A stretch of DNA of 64,000 nucleotides from Bacillus sp. NEB1478 (GTDB lineage: Bacteria > Bacillota > Bacilli > Bacillales > Fictibacillaceae), in contig NZ_CP134049.1 in NCBI RefSeq assembly GCF_031582965.1, positions 496,001 to 560,000 on the forward strand, written 5' to 3'. The stretch's first letter is position 1. Each line of letters starts with the position of its first letter. Both the position numbers and the translations under genes were made by a program. Below are positions 16,078-25,043 of this stretch, in pieces. Below the pieces are notes generated by a model that was not told where the DNA came from, did no database searches, and saw nothing but the letters and a program-made list of their open reading frames with translations.

Positions 16078-17376
16078 ATGAAAAAAGGACGACTGCTATT
16101 AGCACTATCTTTATCTTTTGGTCTAATGCTAACAGGCTGCAGCAGCGATAGCTCTTCTGATGGTAACGGAAAAGATGGAGATAAAGTAACATTGCGTGTT
16201 GGAACATGGGAAGGTGGAGACGGTCAAGCCATGCAGCAAAAAATTGCTGACGCATACATGGCTAAGCATCCAGATGTGAAAATCGTTATTGAATCGGTTC
16301 CAGATCAATATGGAACAAAGCTGCTCACTCAAATTGCTGCTGGGGATGCTCCTGATATTTTCCAAATCGGGGACGGGGACATTCGAACGTTTATGGAAAA
16401 AGGTGCTTTAGAAGAACTTACCCCATTTGTAGATGGTAAAAGCGGAATTAAAGAAGAAGATTATTATGAAAACGTCTTAAATGTAGGAAAGATTGACGAT
16501 AAACTCTACACGATGCCGAAAGACTATTCAACACTTGCTGTCTTTTATAACAAAGCTTTGTTCGACAAAGCTGGTGTAGATTATCCAAAAGCTGGCTGGA
16601 CATGGGATGATTTTTATGAAATCTCGAAGAAACTAACGAAAAAGGATAATGGGAAAATTGTTCAATGGGGAGTGAGATTGGGCGGGGCTGAACAGCGCTT
16701 CCTTTCACCGCTTCTTTATAGCTATGGTGGCAGTGTAATCAGTGAGGATGGAACGGAAATTGACGGCTATTTTAACAGTGATGGATCTAAAAAAGCTCTC
16801 AATTTATACCATGACATGTATTTTAAAGATAAGGTCGCTCCTTCAACATCAGATACGGAAGCATTTAAGGGTGTAGATTTATTTAGTGCCGGTAAAGTCG
16901 CAATGAACCTAATGGGACGTTGGCCGGTTAATGATTACAAAGCAAATCCAGATCTAAAGTTTGGAACAGTTGAGGTTCCACAAGGTCCAAATGGTAAAGT
17001 AAACAGTATTTTCTACGCAGGTTATGGCTTGTATTCGAAGTCAAAACATAAAGATGCTGCATGGGATTATCTGAAATACTTGACGGGTAAAGAAGGGGCA
17101 GCTGTATTCGCCGATCATGCATTCACAGCAGTTAAATCAGTTGCAGAAGAAAAAGGGCAAACAGATGATCCCGTGTTGAAGCCATTTGTAGATGGGATTG
17201 AGGATGTTCAAATTTTCCCTGAATTGATCAGCCCTTATTATGCTTCATCTGGTGCAAGGGATGTCTACATGAAATTCATGGAGCAGTTTATGACAGGGAA
17301 AAAGATGGATGTAGATAAAGAACTGGATAAAGCTGCTAAAGAGTCAGATGAGCTTCTCAAAAAAGCAGCGAAGTAA
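16078..17376 (+). CDS. Sugar ABC transporter substrate-binding lipoprotein
   Basis: A 432-aa family-1 extracellular solute-binding protein. It starts MKKGRLLLALSLSFGLMLTG with a lipobox LTGC, so the mature protein is lipid-anchored on the outer face through Cys22, followed by a Ser/Asp/Gly-rich linker. The body has the usual motifs of oligosaccharide binders (GDAPDIFQIGDGD; YNKALFDKAGV; W-TWDDFYE). The ATG at 16078 is chosen over an upstream in-frame extension because it follows GGGGGGTAAGAACG and starts a signal peptide. Two permease genes follow. No ATPase is encoded, so a shared MsmX-type ATPase is probably used. Confidence 0.93.
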   Translation: MKKGRLLLALSLSFGLMLTGCSSDSSSDGNGKDGDKVTLRVGTWEGGDGQAMQQKIADAYMAKHPDVKIVIESVPDQYGTKLLTQIAAGDAPDIFQIGDGDIRTFMEKGALEELTPFVDGKSGIKEEDYYENVLNVGKIDDKLYTMPKDYSTLAVFYNKALFDKAGVDYPKAGWTWDDFYEISKKLTKKDNGKIVQWGVRLGGAEQRFLSPLLYSYGGSVISEDGTEIDGYFNSDGSKKALNLYHDMYFKDKVAPSTSDTEAFKGVDLFSAGKVAMNLMGRWPVNDYKANPDLKFGTVEVPQGPNGKVNSIFYAGYGLYSKSKHKDAAWDYLKYLTGKEGAAVFADHAFTAVKSVAEEKGQTDDPVLKPFVDGIEDVQIFPELISPYYASSGARDVYMKFMEQFMTGKKMDVDKELDKAAKESDELLKKAAK

Positions 17377-17515
17377 AATTTTGATGTTTTAGAAGCGAGA
17401 AGGTCGAGAGAATGAAGTTTTGAGGAGTTGAATGCAGTACTCCTGCACGAGCACCGAAAAAACAAAAGTAATTGCCGAAGAGATTCGATGCTAAGTAACA
17501 TCAATAATTAGGAAA

Positions 17516-17543
17516 AATAAGGTGGGCATATGCTCACCTTATT
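17516..17543 (+). terminator. Intercistronic stem-loop after the binding-protein gene
   Basis: A 28-nt near-perfect palindrome, arms AATAAGGTGGGCAT / ATGCTCACCTTATT, lies between the binding protein and the first permease. Without a T-tract it probably stabilises the upstream mRNA or attenuates read-through, giving excess binding protein. Confidence 0.6.
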
Positions 17544-17562
17544 GCAGATAAGAGGTGAGTAC

Positions 17563-18516
17563 ATGCAAAACAATACGGCTCCAGCTGCAGCAAGGACCAG
17601 CGTACCTGTAAAGATAAAGAAAAAAAGAATGACGGCTGCTAGAAAAGAAGAGTTAACCTTTTATGCTTTGATTTCTCCGTGGATTCTTGGCTTTATCTTT
17701 TTTATTTTAGGACCAATGATCGCTTCTTTATATATCAGTTTTACAGATTGGGATTTGTTAACTTCAGCATCATGGGTAGGATTTGAAAATTATATAAAGG
17801 CTTTTTCTGGAGATGCATTGTTTTGGCAGGCTTTAAAAGTAACGATGGTTTATTCCATCTTCTCCGTACCGCTTGGTTTAATTGTTTCCCTAGGGATAGC
17901 TATGCTCCTTAATCAGGCTGTGAAGGGCATGTCGATCTTTAGAACAATCTATTATTTACCGGCAGTCGTAAGTGGTGTTGCCGTAATGGTCTTATGGATG
18001 TATATCTTCAATCCTCAAATCGGGCTCTTGAATACCATACTTGGCTATTTTGGCATACAAGGTCCTGGATGGATATTCGATCCGAAATGGGCGTTGTTTT
18101 CCATCATCATCATGAGTCTATGGGGGGCAGGCGGAGGCATTATCATTTGGCTTGCTGGATTGAATGGGATTCCGAATTATCTGTATGAAGCCGCTGATCT
18201 AGACGGTGCGAGCAGGATACAGAAGTTTCGGCACATCACCGTTCCCATGCTGACGCCTACCATTTTCTTTAACTTGATTACAGGCATAATTGGGGCGCTT
18301 CAAACCTTTGGTCAGGCGTATGTCATGACTAAGGGAGGACCGATGAATTCTACTTTATTCTTTAACTATTACTTGTTCAAAAAAGCGTTTGAAGAGTTTG
18401 ATATGGGCTATGCTTCGGCACTAGCTTGGATTCTGTTTATTATTATTTTCATTTTTACCCTCCTTGTTTTTAAATCGTCAGCTTTGTGGGTCCATTATGA
18501 GGGAGAAAGGAAGTAA
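17563..18516 (+). CDS. Sugar ABC transporter permease, MalF/UgpA type
   Basis: A 317-aa inner-membrane permease with six hydrophobic segments and the EAA loop (EAADLDGASRIQKFRHITVP) that contacts the ATPase. The ATG at 17563 follows AGAGGTGA; an upstream in-frame start lies inside the intercistronic hairpin and is rejected. The gene is 4 bp before the second permease. It belongs to the carbohydrate-uptake CUT1 family, which imports oligosaccharides together with the lipoprotein encoded upstream. Confidence 0.93.
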   Translation: MQNNTAPAAARTSVPVKIKKKRMTAARKEELTFYALISPWILGFIFFILGPMIASLYISFTDWDLLTSASWVGFENYIKAFSGDALFWQALKVTMVYSIFSVPLGLIVSLGIAMLLNQAVKGMSIFRTIYYLPAVVSGVAVMVLWMYIFNPQIGLLNTILGYFGIQGPGWIFDPKWALFSIIIMSLWGAGGGIIIWLAGLNGIPNYLYEAADLDGASRIQKFRHITVPMLTPTIFFNLITGIIGALQTFGQAYVMTKGGPMNSTLFFNYYLFKKAFEEFDMGYASALAWILFIIIFIFTLLVFKSSALWVHYEGERK

Positions 18517-18520
18517 AAAC

Positions 18521-19396
18521 ATGTCAGTGATGGAAAGGGAAAAAATCACAAACAAAAAAAGGATGAAGCCGTCAAAAATCATGTGGCAGGTAATTGTTTA
18601 TCTGATTTTGATAGCAGGTGCAATCGTTATGCTTATCCCTTTTTTCTGGATGCTGTCCACCTCTTTAAAAGAATCGTTCCAAGTTTTTTCATTTCCTCCG
18701 AAATGGATACCCGATCCAATCAAATGGGATAACTATGTTTTAACCTTCAATTCTCTGCCGTTCGGCAAGTGGCTTGTAAACACGGTTGTTATCACAGCAT
18801 CAACGATTGTTGGCACACTGCTCTCATGCTCGATTGTGGCGTATGGGTTTGCTAGGTTCCGAGCTCGAGGCAGGAATATACTATTTCTTGTGATGCTTGC
18901 CACGATGATGCTTCCTTCAGCGGTAACGATGATTCCCGTATTTTATTTATTTAAGAGCCTGGGATGGATCAATACCTTTTATCCATTGATCGTTCCTGCG
19001 TTCTTTGGTAACGCCTTCTTTATTTTTCTTCTTCGCCAATTTTATATGTCGATTCCGACCGAGCTTGAGGATGCAGCAAAAATCGATGGTCTAGGCACAG
19101 TCGGTATTCTTTGGAGAATTATTATTCCGCTTACTATGCCTGCATTAACTACAGTTGCCATCTTTCAGTTTAACGGAGCATGGAACGATTTTATGGGTCC
19201 GTTGCTCTACTTAAGTAAACCGGATCTCTATACGTTAGCGCTAGGAATCAATTTCTTTAAAAGCCAGAACGATGTTCAGTGGAATTATTTGATGGCTGCT
19301 TCCTTAGTGACGATGCTGCCGTCTCTGATCTTGTTCTTTGTAGGCCAAAAATACTTTATTGAAGGTATATCTTTATCAGGCGGGATAAAAGGTTGA
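18521..19396 (+). CDS. Sugar ABC transporter permease, MalG/UgpE type
   Basis: A 291-aa membrane permease with six hydrophobic segments; the EAA loop reads ELEDAAKIDGLGTVGILWRI. It is the CUT1 partner of the permease encoded just upstream, and the protein ends with the usual GISLSGGIKG. The ATG at 18521 follows GAGGGAGAAAGGAAG. The stop codon at 19394-19396 is 17 bp before the glycosidase start, indicating one operon. The MalF/MalG-like heterodimer needs an ATPase in trans. Confidence 0.93.
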   Translation: MSVMEREKITNKKRMKPSKIMWQVIVYLILIAGAIVMLIPFFWMLSTSLKESFQVFSFPPKWIPDPIKWDNYVLTFNSLPFGKWLVNTVVITASTIVGTLLSCSIVAYGFARFRARGRNILFLVMLATMMLPSAVTMIPVFYLFKSLGWINTFYPLIVPAFFGNAFFIFLLRQFYMSIPTELEDAAKIDGLGTVGILWRIIIPLTMPALTTVAIFQFNGAWNDFMGPLLYLSKPDLYTLALGINFFKSQNDVQWNYLMAASLVTMLPSLILFFVGQKYFIEGISLSGGIKG

Positions 19397-19413
19397 TGAA
19401 GGAGGAGAGCTTT

Positions 19414-21723
19414 ATGAACATTCAGCAGAAAAAAGAGTTAGAAATAACGGGTGTTGATCAATTTAAAGAAAGCAAGACCGATCGCTTACAAGATTTATTT
19501 ATAACCGCAGGTGATCGAAGTTCCGTAATTGGATCTCAGAACGGGCTATTCCCTGATTTCGGTCATCATGTCAAAGATGAGATGGGTGGTGTATGGGCAC
19601 ATCCTATTAAACTGTTAGATGGCTATTGGCTGCATGTAAAAGAAGAGGGTGATGAACAGGGGTTTTGGCTAAAGGAAGCAGATCGATTTCATAATTATCC
19701 CTTTTACAACGAGCACGATTATTCATTGAATGATCGTCATTTAGAGATTGTACGTCGTCAGTTCTGTCCCGATGGTATAGAAGGGGTGGTCGTGTCCTAC
19801 TTTGTAAAAAATATTGGTGATAGCGATCGTCAGTTTGATTTTTCATTTTTAGGGAGAACAGAATTAAGTCCGGTCTGGTTTTCAGAGACTCTGGGCATTG
19901 AAGATGCTCCAGATGAAGGCAAATTGGATGAAGACGAAGGTATATTTATTGGCAATGATACGAAAAATGCTTGGTACGTCGTGTTTGGCGGGGATCAGTC
20001 TTTTGAAAAAGGTATCGTTGACCGTACACTCTTCGGACCTGAAAAGACGGCAGGACAAGGCGTATCCGGATTGCTATCCTATCAAACTATCTCGATCAAA
20101 AAGGGAGAAACTACGGAACTTAATTTCTTTATCGCGGGTTCAAATGAATCATTAGAAAGTGCATTGGAATCTTTCTCTACCTTAAAAGAAAATAGAAAAA
20201 CTCTTTTTGAATCGAAGAAACAACGGTATAACGAAATTCTCCGGACAACGAATATCAATATTCCTGATAAACACCTTGAAAAAGTATTCAATTGGAACAA
20301 ATTCCATATGGATTGGCTCACGATGGAAGTTCCAGCGATCGGGCGTGGTCTTGCTGCAGGACACCCAGAGTATTCATGGTGGTTTGGCTGCGATAACAGC
20401 TATGCTCTTCAAGGAAACCTGCCGATCGGGAACCTGGATTTGGCTAAAGATACGATTAACCTCATTCATGAGGTTTCTGAAGCAACTAACGGAAACGGCC
20501 GCATCATCCATGAGGTTTCTACTTATGGCGCTGTCTCGAATAATGGGAACACTCAGGAAACGCCGCATTTTATCAAGTGTGTGTGGGATATCTTTTTATG
20601 GACGGGAGATCTGCCGTTTTTAGAAAACATATACCCGACAGTAAAAAAAGGTATTCATTGGCTGCTTGAAGAAATGGACCCTGATCGTGACCTGCTTCCG
20701 GAGGGATATGGCATTATTGAGATCGAAGGCCTTAATGTTGAATTGATAGATTCGGCTGTTTATACATATGAGGCATTGCGTGTAGGAGCATTGATGGCTG
20801 AAATATTTCAGGAAGACAAGGTCGCTGGAGAATATGATGCACTTGCAAAAAAACTAAAGGAAGTCATCAATAATCAACTATGGATTGAAGATGAACAATT
20901 GTATGCAGACGCGATGGCAACACCAGAAATGGTCTTAGGAAGAATCGATTTATATATTGAACGGGCCAGAAGAGACGGAGCGGAAAAAGCAGCGGTTGAT
21001 ATGGAATTGATGAAAGAAAAGATGTCCAAGCTGGACCAAAGTGTTCAACAGCCTTGGCTATTCAAGAACTGGGTAATCAACACCCCGATGGAAACGGGCC
21101 TTGCTCCCGTGGATAAAGCAATCCCAGCATTAAACAGAATGGGTACTGATGAATTTACCGGAGAATGGGGGACGTATTTATCCGGAATGTACCAGACGTC
21201 AATGATGACCATTTCAACAGGTGTCCAGGCAGTAGCAGAATGCCGGTATGATCGCAGTGATGAAGCGCTAAGGTATGTTAACCTGATCGCAAGCACATTC
21301 AATAAAAGACTTCCAGGGTCGATCTATGAAATGTCTCCGGATTATGGCTGTTTCGTTCAAGCTTGGACCGCATATGGTTTAGTCACACCATTAATTAGTT
21401 ATTTCTTTGGGATCCAGCCAAGGGCTTATTGGAAAGAAGTAACAGTAAGACCGAGACTTCCAAAAAGTTGGAATCAAGCTGAAGTTGAAAACGTGCAGAT
21501 TGGAACGGGTGAACGATCAAACGAAGTAAATGTATCTATTTTATTAGGTGATACAGAGGATATATATGAAATCTCTCTACAAGAGGGCGGGTGGAAGGTG
21601 AATGTGGATCTGAAGCTGGAGCCTCTGGCTAAAGTTTTTGTAGATGATGAGGAAGTAGAAATTGCTTTAGGTTTAATTGAGATAAACGATGCAACAAGCC
21701 ACACCATTCGTGTATGTAAATAA
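19414..21723 (+). CDS. Six-hairpin glycosidase-like enzyme (glycogen-debranching/GH63-like)
   Basis: A 769-aa protein without a signal peptide, so it acts in the cytoplasm on an imported sugar. The N-terminal half is beta-rich. The C-terminal half has the alpha/alpha-barrel signature seen in amylo-alpha-1,6-glucosidase and GH63/GH15-like enzymes: EYSWWFGCDNSYALQG, IHEVSTYGAVSNNGNTQETP, and a late GEWGTYLSGMYQ followed by SPDYGCFVQAW. The exact GH family and bond specificity cannot be set from memory. The ATG at 19414 has AAGGAGGAGAG upstream. It is in the LacI-controlled operon with uptake permeases and a Gfo/Idh dehydrogenase, so it most likely hydrolyses the imported oligosaccharide. Confidence 0.78.
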   Translation: MNIQQKKELEITGVDQFKESKTDRLQDLFITAGDRSSVIGSQNGLFPDFGHHVKDEMGGVWAHPIKLLDGYWLHVKEEGDEQGFWLKEADRFHNYPFYNEHDYSLNDRHLEIVRRQFCPDGIEGVVVSYFVKNIGDSDRQFDFSFLGRTELSPVWFSETLGIEDAPDEGKLDEDEGIFIGNDTKNAWYVVFGGDQSFEKGIVDRTLFGPEKTAGQGVSGLLSYQTISIKKGETTELNFFIAGSNESLESALESFSTLKENRKTLFESKKQRYNEILRTTNINIPDKHLEKVFNWNKFHMDWLTMEVPAIGRGLAAGHPEYSWWFGCDNSYALQGNLPIGNLDLAKDTINLIHEVSEATNGNGRIIHEVSTYGAVSNNGNTQETPHFIKCVWDIFLWTGDLPFLENIYPTVKKGIHWLLEEMDPDRDLLPEGYGIIEIEGLNVELIDSAVYTYEALRVGALMAEIFQEDKVAGEYDALAKKLKEVINNQLWIEDEQLYADAMATPEMVLGRIDLYIERARRDGAEKAAVDMELMKEKMSKLDQSVQQPWLFKNWVINTPMETGLAPVDKAIPALNRMGTDEFTGEWGTYLSGMYQTSMMTISTGVQAVAECRYDRSDEALRYVNLIASTFNKRLPGSIYEMSPDYGCFVQAWTAYGLVTPLISYFFGIQPRAYWKEVTVRPRLPKSWNQAEVENVQIGTGERSNEVNVSILLGDTEDIYEISLQEGGWKVNVDLKLEPLAKVFVDDEEVEIALGLIEINDATSHTIRVCK

Positions 21724-21766
21724 AACAACTGAACTTACTTAAACGGACACACAGGAGGAAAGCTCA

Positions 21767-22408
21767 ATGGAGGGAACACGGTATATAGGAAAGATTTATA
21801 GTTTATGTGAATGGATTACACGTCTCGCCTATTTAAATATTCTATGGATTCTTTTTACGTTTGCCGGATTGATTCTCTTTGGGCTTGTACCAGCAACAAC
21901 CGCTATGTTTGCAGTGACTAGAAAATGGGTGCTGGGGAACAGCGATATTAAGATTTTTACAACCTTTTGGGAGATTTACCGAAAAGAATTTATTAAGGTG
22001 CTCCCATTTGGCCTGGTGCTCATTTTGATAGGGTTTGTTTTTTGGATCGATTACCAATTTTATATTCAAGGTAATGTGGATATTGTTCTTCCTGTTAAAT
22101 TTCTAGTAGCTGCTTTATTTATTCTGTACGTTTTGTTCCTTTTCTTTATTTTTCCGGTATACGTGCATTATCAGTTCAAGCCGTTACAGTATATGAAAAA
22201 TGTTTTGATGATTGTTTTGTCCTATCCGTTGGAATGTATTCTCATGATATGCGGAAGTCTATTCATGTTTTTGTTTGTGATTAATTTTTCAGGACTTTCT
22301 CTCTTTTTAAGCGGAAGTCCTCTAGCATTTTGGCTTACTTTAATCAGTCACCATGTATTTTCAAAAATGGAACAAAAAATTAAACATTCAGGAGTAGATC
22401 AGATATGA
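21767..22408 (+). CDS. DUF624 (YesL/YteU-like) membrane protein
   Basis: A 213-aa membrane protein with about five hydrophobic segments. Its N-terminal region (ITRLAYLNILWILFTFAGLI ... PATTAMFAVTRKW) matches the DUF624 family, which in Bacillus is usually encoded in LacI- or AraC-controlled oligosaccharide operons (YesL, YteU). Its molecular role is unknown, and an accessory function in sugar transport is often assumed. The ATG at 21767 follows AGGAGGAAAGCTC, and the gene overlaps the next start by 4 bp (ATGA). Confidence 0.85.
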   Translation: MEGTRYIGKIYSLCEWITRLAYLNILWILFTFAGLILFGLVPATTAMFAVTRKWVLGNSDIKIFTTFWEIYRKEFIKVLPFGLVLILIGFVFWIDYQFYIQGNVDIVLPVKFLVAALFILYVLFLFFIFPVYVHYQFKPLQYMKNVLMIVLSYPLECILMICGSLFMFLFVINFSGLSLFLSGSPLAFWLTLISHHVFSKMEQKIKHSGVDQI

Positions 22409-23484
22409 ATAAGAAATTAAGAGTAGGCATCATAGGCTGTGGAGGAATTGCAAACGGAAAACATATGCCTTCACTTAAAAAGCTGGATACTGTAGAAATG
22501 GTCGCATTTTGTGATGTTGTAGAAGAGCGTGCGATTAAGGCAAAAGAGGAGTTTGGAGGAGAAGAATCAATTGTCTATCAAGACTACCAAGAGTTATTGA
22601 ACGATCCTTCCATTGATGTCGTACATGTGTGTACCCCGAATGATTCTCATGCTGAAATCACGGTTGCAGCTCTAGAATCAGGAAAACACGTTATGTGTGA
22701 AAAACCTATGGCAAAAACTACAGAAGAAGCAGAACGAATGCTTGAAGCAGCAAAACGATCGGGAAAGAAATTAACGATCGGTTACCAAAACCGTTATCGA
22801 CCAGATAGTCAATATTTACAAAAATATTGTGAAGAAGGCGGACTTGGTGAAGTCTATTTTGCAAAAGCGCAAGCCATTAGACGTCGTGCCGTCCCAACTT
22901 GGGGTGTTTTTCTCGACGAAGAGAAACAAGGCGGTGGACCTCTTATCGACATAGGTACCCATGCTCTCGACTTGACTTTATGGATGATGAACAATTATAA
23001 GCCTAAGGCAGTATTGGGTTCGAGCTTTCACAAACTGGGTCAGAAAAAAGATGCTGCAAACGCATGGGGTTCATGGAATCCAGAGGAATTCACAGTGGAA
23101 GACTCTGCATTCGGATTTATCACCATGGAAAATGGAGCAACCATTATTCTAGAATCCAGCTGGGCGTTGAACACCCTCCAAATCGGTGAAGCAAGATGTG
23201 TGCTATCAGGGACAGAAGGCGGAGCAGATATGGAAGATGGCCTTAGACTGAACGGTGAAAAATTTGGAAAACTGCATACTCAGCATGTGGATTTATCTTC
23301 AACAGGCGTTGCGTTTTATGAAGGAAAAGCGGAAAATGATTCAGATTTGGAAGCAAGACTATGGATTGAATGCATATTGAACGACACCGAGCCAGTAGTG
23401 AAACCAGAGGAAGCACTGGTTGTTACGCAAATCCTTGAAGCCATCTATGAATCTTCCAGAACAGGGAAAGCTGTGTATTTTTAA
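22405..23484 (+). CDS. Gfo/Idh/MocA-family NAD(P)-dependent oxidoreductase
   Basis: A 359-aa dehydrogenase. The Rossmann motif GIIGCGGIANGKHMPSL is at the N-terminus, followed by the family hallmark CEKPMAKT and the catalytic region GGGPLIDIGTHALDLTLWMM with conserved Asp and His. These enzymes oxidise or reduce hydroxyls of sugars, inositols or 3-keto-glycosides. Being the last intact gene of the glycosidase/uptake operon, it likely modifies the released or imported sugar. Its start overlaps the DUF624 stop codon (ATGA). A strong ribosome site and a short truncated frame follow it. Confidence 0.9.
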   Translation: MNKKLRVGIIGCGGIANGKHMPSLKKLDTVEMVAFCDVVEERAIKAKEEFGGEESIVYQDYQELLNDPSIDVVHVCTPNDSHAEITVAALESGKHVMCEKPMAKTTEEAERMLEAAKRSGKKLTIGYQNRYRPDSQYLQKYCEEGGLGEVYFAKAQAIRRRAVPTWGVFLDEEKQGGGPLIDIGTHALDLTLWMMNNYKPKAVLGSSFHKLGQKKDAANAWGSWNPEEFTVEDSAFGFITMENGATIILESSWALNTLQIGEARCVLSGTEGGADMEDGLRLNGEKFGKLHTQHVDLSSTGVAFYEGKAENDSDLEARLWIECILNDTEPVVKPEEALVVTQILEAIYESSRTGKAVYF

Positions 23485-23506
23485 TATTCTTCAGGAGGAT
23501 TAATTT

Positions 23507-23635
23507 ATGAAGGTGGGTATCATTAATTACGACCGTCACACATCACATCCATACAAAAACAAAAAAAGGAGCTTTCGATCTCACAATAGTGCGAGATCGA
23601 AAGCTCCATTGCTTATTTGTATTTACTTTTTATAA
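23507..23635 (+). pseudogene. Truncated start of a lost downstream operon gene
   Basis: AGGAGG (23493-23498) and ATG at 23507 open a frame beginning MKVGIINYDRHTSHPYKN, which then runs into the terminator hairpin and ends after 42 codons. The ribosome site is as good as that of a real gene, but the frame after about 18 codons is hairpin sequence. The likely explanation is that a further gene of the sugar operon was deleted and only its translation start remains. The identity of the lost gene is unknown. Confidence 0.45.
23568..23607 (+). terminator. Strong terminator at the end of the sugar operon
   Basis: Perfect 15-bp stem GGAGCTTTCGATCTC / GAGATCGAAAGCTCC with a 10-nt loop, A-rich on the left and T-rich further right. 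It could also act on the minus strand for the convergent acetamidase gene. Confidence 0.85.
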
Positions 23636-23770
23636 AATTAAGCGAATAAAAGTTGTTTCATCAATTTTTCTGAAAAAATATGCGGTTTATATCTTAAATC
23701 TAACTTGATATCAAAGGAGTATATTAAAAACTGTGTGATTTCTTATGTGAAAAACACTGGTTTTGGTTCT

Positions 23771-23882
23771 ATGAGCAAAACATGTATTCTATGGGCAAAA
23801 TTAAAAAATTTATGAGCAAAGTTAAAAATCTTTGAGTAAAAACAAAATTTCTAAGAGCAAAAAGACATTTATATGAGCAATC
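23771..23882. repeat. Six-unit array with 20-21 bp period (ATGAGCAAAA motif)
   Basis: Units related to ATGAGCAAAA begin at 23771, 23791, 23812, 23832, 23853 and 23873, so the spacing alternates 20 and 21 bp. Unit 2 has GGG for GAG and unit 4 has GTAAA for GCAAA; the DNA between units is A/T-rich and variable. The array fills the gap between the operon terminator and the 3' end of the acetamidase gene. It has no open frame. Confidence 0.7.
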
Positions 23883-23924
23883 GTGTAAAAATTAAAAGAT
23901 CAATACTGTAAATCAGACAAAATG

Positions 23925-24857
23925 TTAACTTATAGCCCCATGTGGAAGCATTGCATGAACGCCTTGCACACCGTTTACAATCTGGGTAATCCTTAAATCT
24001 ACTACCAGACTAGCTAGAGCAAGAGCTTCTTTGCGTTCATATCCGTACAATTCCTTCATAAGGTCTAACATACCTTCTAATGCGATAACCGTTGCTTCGT
24101 TCAAATCTTCATGAAAACCCATGGTGATCCAAGCTGTTGGTGTTTTTGCCCGCGGCATCTTGAGATGAAGATCTTCTCGAACGGATAATGTAAGGTCCAC
24201 CAAGTCCATGGGGCATTCTAAAGCTGGGCACCCTACTTCTCCATCACCTTGTACAGCATGTCCATCTCCAACTGAAAAAAGTCCACCAGCTACTGGAATA
24301 GGAAGATACAGTGTACTCCCCACAGTTAACTCTTTACAATCTATGTTTCCTCCACAGAAACGCGGGGGATATGTAGGATGTATACCAGGTTCGTCAGGAG
24401 GCATGCCCATGATCCCCATGAACGGACTTAATGCCACTTTATGCCCTTTGTCACTGGTTCCAATCATCTTCTCTCTATCTAATTTCCAATTGAGATGATA
24501 CTCTTCGCCTTCTGCAATCCCAAGGTTCTTATTGACGGCATGAGGGAAACCGCCTGCACTGTTCCAGCCCCAAGTCCCTGTTTTGATCTCGTTGATTGTT
24601 ATCTCTAGTGTCATACCAGGTTTTGCTCCTCGAATTTCGATAGGTCCACATAATGCATGTCCGCTATCACGGGAGCGATCTCTTGGTTCAAACTTTTTCC
24701 GGGTCTTATTAATTGAAAAAGCCTCTAGACCCCATCCGGCATCAAGTGTACTGAAACGGACAGTGTCCCCAGAGTCAATTGAGAATACAGGTTCAAATTC
24801 ACGGGAGAAAGATCCATGTAAGCTTCTTCTCTCAGGGTGGATATCATATATAGTCAT
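23925..24857 (-). CDS. Acetamidase/formamidase family protein
   Basis: A 310-aa cytoplasmic hydrolase of the FmdA/AmdA family, which releases ammonia from short amides. Family features are the early HGSFSREFEPV, the GHALCGPIEIRGAKPGM block, the GNIDCKEL motif and the VGDGHAVQGDGEVG metal-binding-like motif, all present in order. Length equals that of Bacillus members. The ATG at 24857 follows AGGAGGTTGTGCG. It is monocistronic and divergent from an aldo-keto reductase gene. The actual amide substrate is not known. Confidence 0.9.
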   Translation of the reverse strand: MTIYDIHPERRSLHGSFSREFEPVFSIDSGDTVRFSTLDAGWGLEAFSINKTRKKFEPRDRSRDSGHALCGPIEIRGAKPGMTLEITINEIKTGTWGWNSAGGFPHAVNKNLGIAEGEEYHLNWKLDREKMIGTSDKGHKVALSPFMGIMGMPPDEPGIHPTYPPRFCGGNIDCKELTVGSTLYLPIPVAGGLFSVGDGHAVQGDGEVGCPALECPMDLVDLTLSVREDLHLKMPRAKTPTAWITMGFHEDLNEATVIALEGMLDLMKELYGYERKEALALASLVVDLRITQIVNGVQGVHAMLPHGAIS

Positions 24858-25007
24858 CGCACAACCTCCTAAAAATTACACCTTCTTCACTAGTATAATT
24901 GAAAAAAGTGGAAGCATAATTTCGGGAGTATGAATGTTTTGAAAACATTTCCATTCAAGTAGAAGGTTATAAAAGACCTTATATAAGACCTCTTCTAAAC
25001 AAAGTGT

Positions 25008-25028
25008 TAGAATAGGTTTATTATTCTA
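25008..25028 (+). promoter_or_regulatory. Inverted repeat upstream of the aldo-keto reductase
   Basis: TAGAATA-(7 nt)-TATTCTA lies 15 bp before the start codon, in the divergent promoter region shared with the acetamidase gene. It could be an operator or a leader hairpin. A short direct repeat AAGACCT flanks TTATAT a little upstream. Confidence 0.4.
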
Positions 25029-25043
25029 TTAGGTGGTGTTCCT

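Noticed and set aside
23771-23882. CRISPR array
   Set aside because: The repeat unit is about 10 nt and degenerate with 10-nt spacers, far below CRISPR dimensions, and no cas gene is present.
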